A stretch of 64,000 bases of DNA. Origin: Gigantopelta aegis. Lineage: Eukaryota > Mollusca > Gastropoda > Neomphalida > Peltospiridae. The notes below the pieces were generated by a model. The model saw only the letters and a list, made by a program, of their open reading frames with translations. It was not told the origin of the DNA and ran no database searches. A program made the position numbers and the translations under genes. Positions 62,781 through 64,000 of this stretch are shown here, in pieces (the stretch's first letter is position 1; every line of letters begins with the position of its first letter). Where the stretch lies: NCBI RefSeq assembly GCF_016097555.1, contig NC_054709.1, positions 28,354,917-28,418,916 on the forward strand, given 5' to 3'.

Positions 62781-64000
62781 TAAGCAGTACACTGGTGGCA
62801 TCTAAGTCTGCACACCTAAGCATTTGTGTTATATTTTAAAGTTAAAATATTTCTTTAAAAATATTTATTTCACTGCCACAGTACAATGGAACAATAAACA
62901 TGTTACAGCTAAAGTTATTTTAATTTTAATGTTTTTTAAACTCAAGTAATGAATGCATGTTTAGTGGAACCCCCTTGCATTTACTGGCCTGCATGACGGC
63001 ACATAAGTCTGCGCAGCAAACATTAAAACAACCACTTCTGTCACTAATGTTTACATAAAACAGCAACAAACAATGGATCCAACTTTTATAAGTTCTAAAT
63101 AACAAACACTTCCTGTTATAGTCTGTTTCAGAAACATTTAGATTGTGCAAATGAGATAAATATAAATGGTGTTCCATGCTCCTTAGTTTGGACAACACAA
63201 AATGACAAGATAAAAAAAGCCAATGTAAAAATATTTGATCATTATTCAACAAAAATTGTCTGTTATTAACTGTAAATGAGCACAAATAGTGTTCGTTAAA
63301 CATATAGGACAATCAATGATAATTTTGAAACAGACTATAGCTAAAATAGGCCATGCTGTAAGTGCAATCTTCAAAGTCTGTGTGCAGCCATTTTGCATTG
63401 TGTCACTCGGAGGGAAATTCAAAGTATGCTTGGATGTTTACGTCAACAGATAAAATAAGACATTCTGATTCATTTCATTTATGGATTCATAAATTACAAT
63501 AAGGTATGTATTGAAGCTTCTATGTAACTTTATGTAAGTTGATATGTAAGGTTGATCATTACAACGTTGACAGACACGTGTTGACAGGTGATACAAAAAC
63601 ACGTTGATCGAGGCTGGCAAAAGTATACTTTTAGTGCATTAATTCAGAGTTTTTTTCAATAAAAGTGTTATCGACCAGTTTTATACGTATATTCACAATC
63701 AAGATGTGTTGTTTTAACAACGGTTTTGTGAATTAAATTAACGTTGTTTGTTTGTTTACAAACATAGTTACATACCCCGACACTTGTTTCAAGACGTAAT
63801 GTAACATCATTAACGTGCGCAGACTTTTGTGCCACGCAGACTAAGGTGACATGAGTGTACGCCAAAAATTAAGATCAATTTGGTAAATTTTATTGAAAAA
63901 TCTGTAGCCAAATTCAAAATAACATTTAACTAAAGAGAATTTATTTTTGAAAATAGCTATACACATACAAACAACAACCGCTTTTCGAATTTGGCAAATT
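62781..64000. other. Intron of the third gene, nothing recognised
   Basis: AT-rich, with no exon found on the minus strand up to the window end. The gene must continue beyond 64000. Confidence 0.45.

Overview
This is a eukaryotic window, most likely from a marine gastropod or another mollusc. The evidence is spliced genes with GT-AG introns, a very high load of tRNA-derived SINEs with mollusc-type modular heads and tails, palindromic non-autonomous DNA transposons, and many long simple repeats. The species call is inference. I saw no rRNA, genuine tRNA gene, CRISPR, LTR or retrovirus-like, Polinton or reverse-transcriptase coding sequence.

Three genes can be supported. (1) Plus strand, 6904-11931: one large exon encoding a 1675-residue low-complexity zinc-finger protein with four C2H2-type fingers and a PLDLSKK motif of the kind bound by the corepressor CtBP. 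(2) Minus strand, 45347 down to 22942: ten coding exons whose splice phases all match, giving a predicted 630-residue type I membrane protein. Its order is signal peptide, half C-type lectin domain, WSC domain, complete C-type lectin-like domain, Ser/Thr-rich stalk, one transmembrane helix, and a 110-residue basic tail. A 5'UTR exon lies near 46622-46702. (3) Minus strand, 62262 down to 59654: the last two coding exons of a gene that starts beyond the right edge, encoding an acidic then Ser/Asn/Lys-rich C-terminus.

Layout. 1-6900: SINEs, a 750-bp terminal-inverted-repeat element, a possible orphan exon whose end is tandemly triplicated, a 38-bp minisatellite, and a triplicated 3' splice site before the zinc-finger exon. 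11932-22900: SINEs, minisatellites, hairpin elements and an inverted stray copy of the zinc-finger exon boundary. 22900-46700: the lectin/WSC gene. Its introns hold a 1.3-kb AT-rich array, a 5.3-kb satellite built from one end of an inverted-repeat transposon, a telomere-like element, nested MITEs and GA/CAG/poly-C tracts. 46700-59600: intergenic SINEs, a 450-bp TG tract, a 2.2-kb array formed between two oppositely oriented SINEs, and an intact-ended hAT-like element. 59654-62350: the third gene's terminal intron, filled with about 80 copies of a 27-bp unit that reproduces that intron's own 5' splice site.

The recurring theme is tandem duplication that captures splice sites. It occurs at four places (4073-4500, 6488-6903, 59935-62126, 62251-62350), with one copy dispersed in inverted orientation (19800-19913). 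SINE terms used below: head A = tRNA-like start with GTAGCCCAGTGG; head B = start with GGCGTCGTGGTTAGGCCATC; tail 1 ends near GTTAAATAAAACATTTCC; tail 2 ends near GTTAAACAAAACAAAC. The two heads and two tails share one central body.
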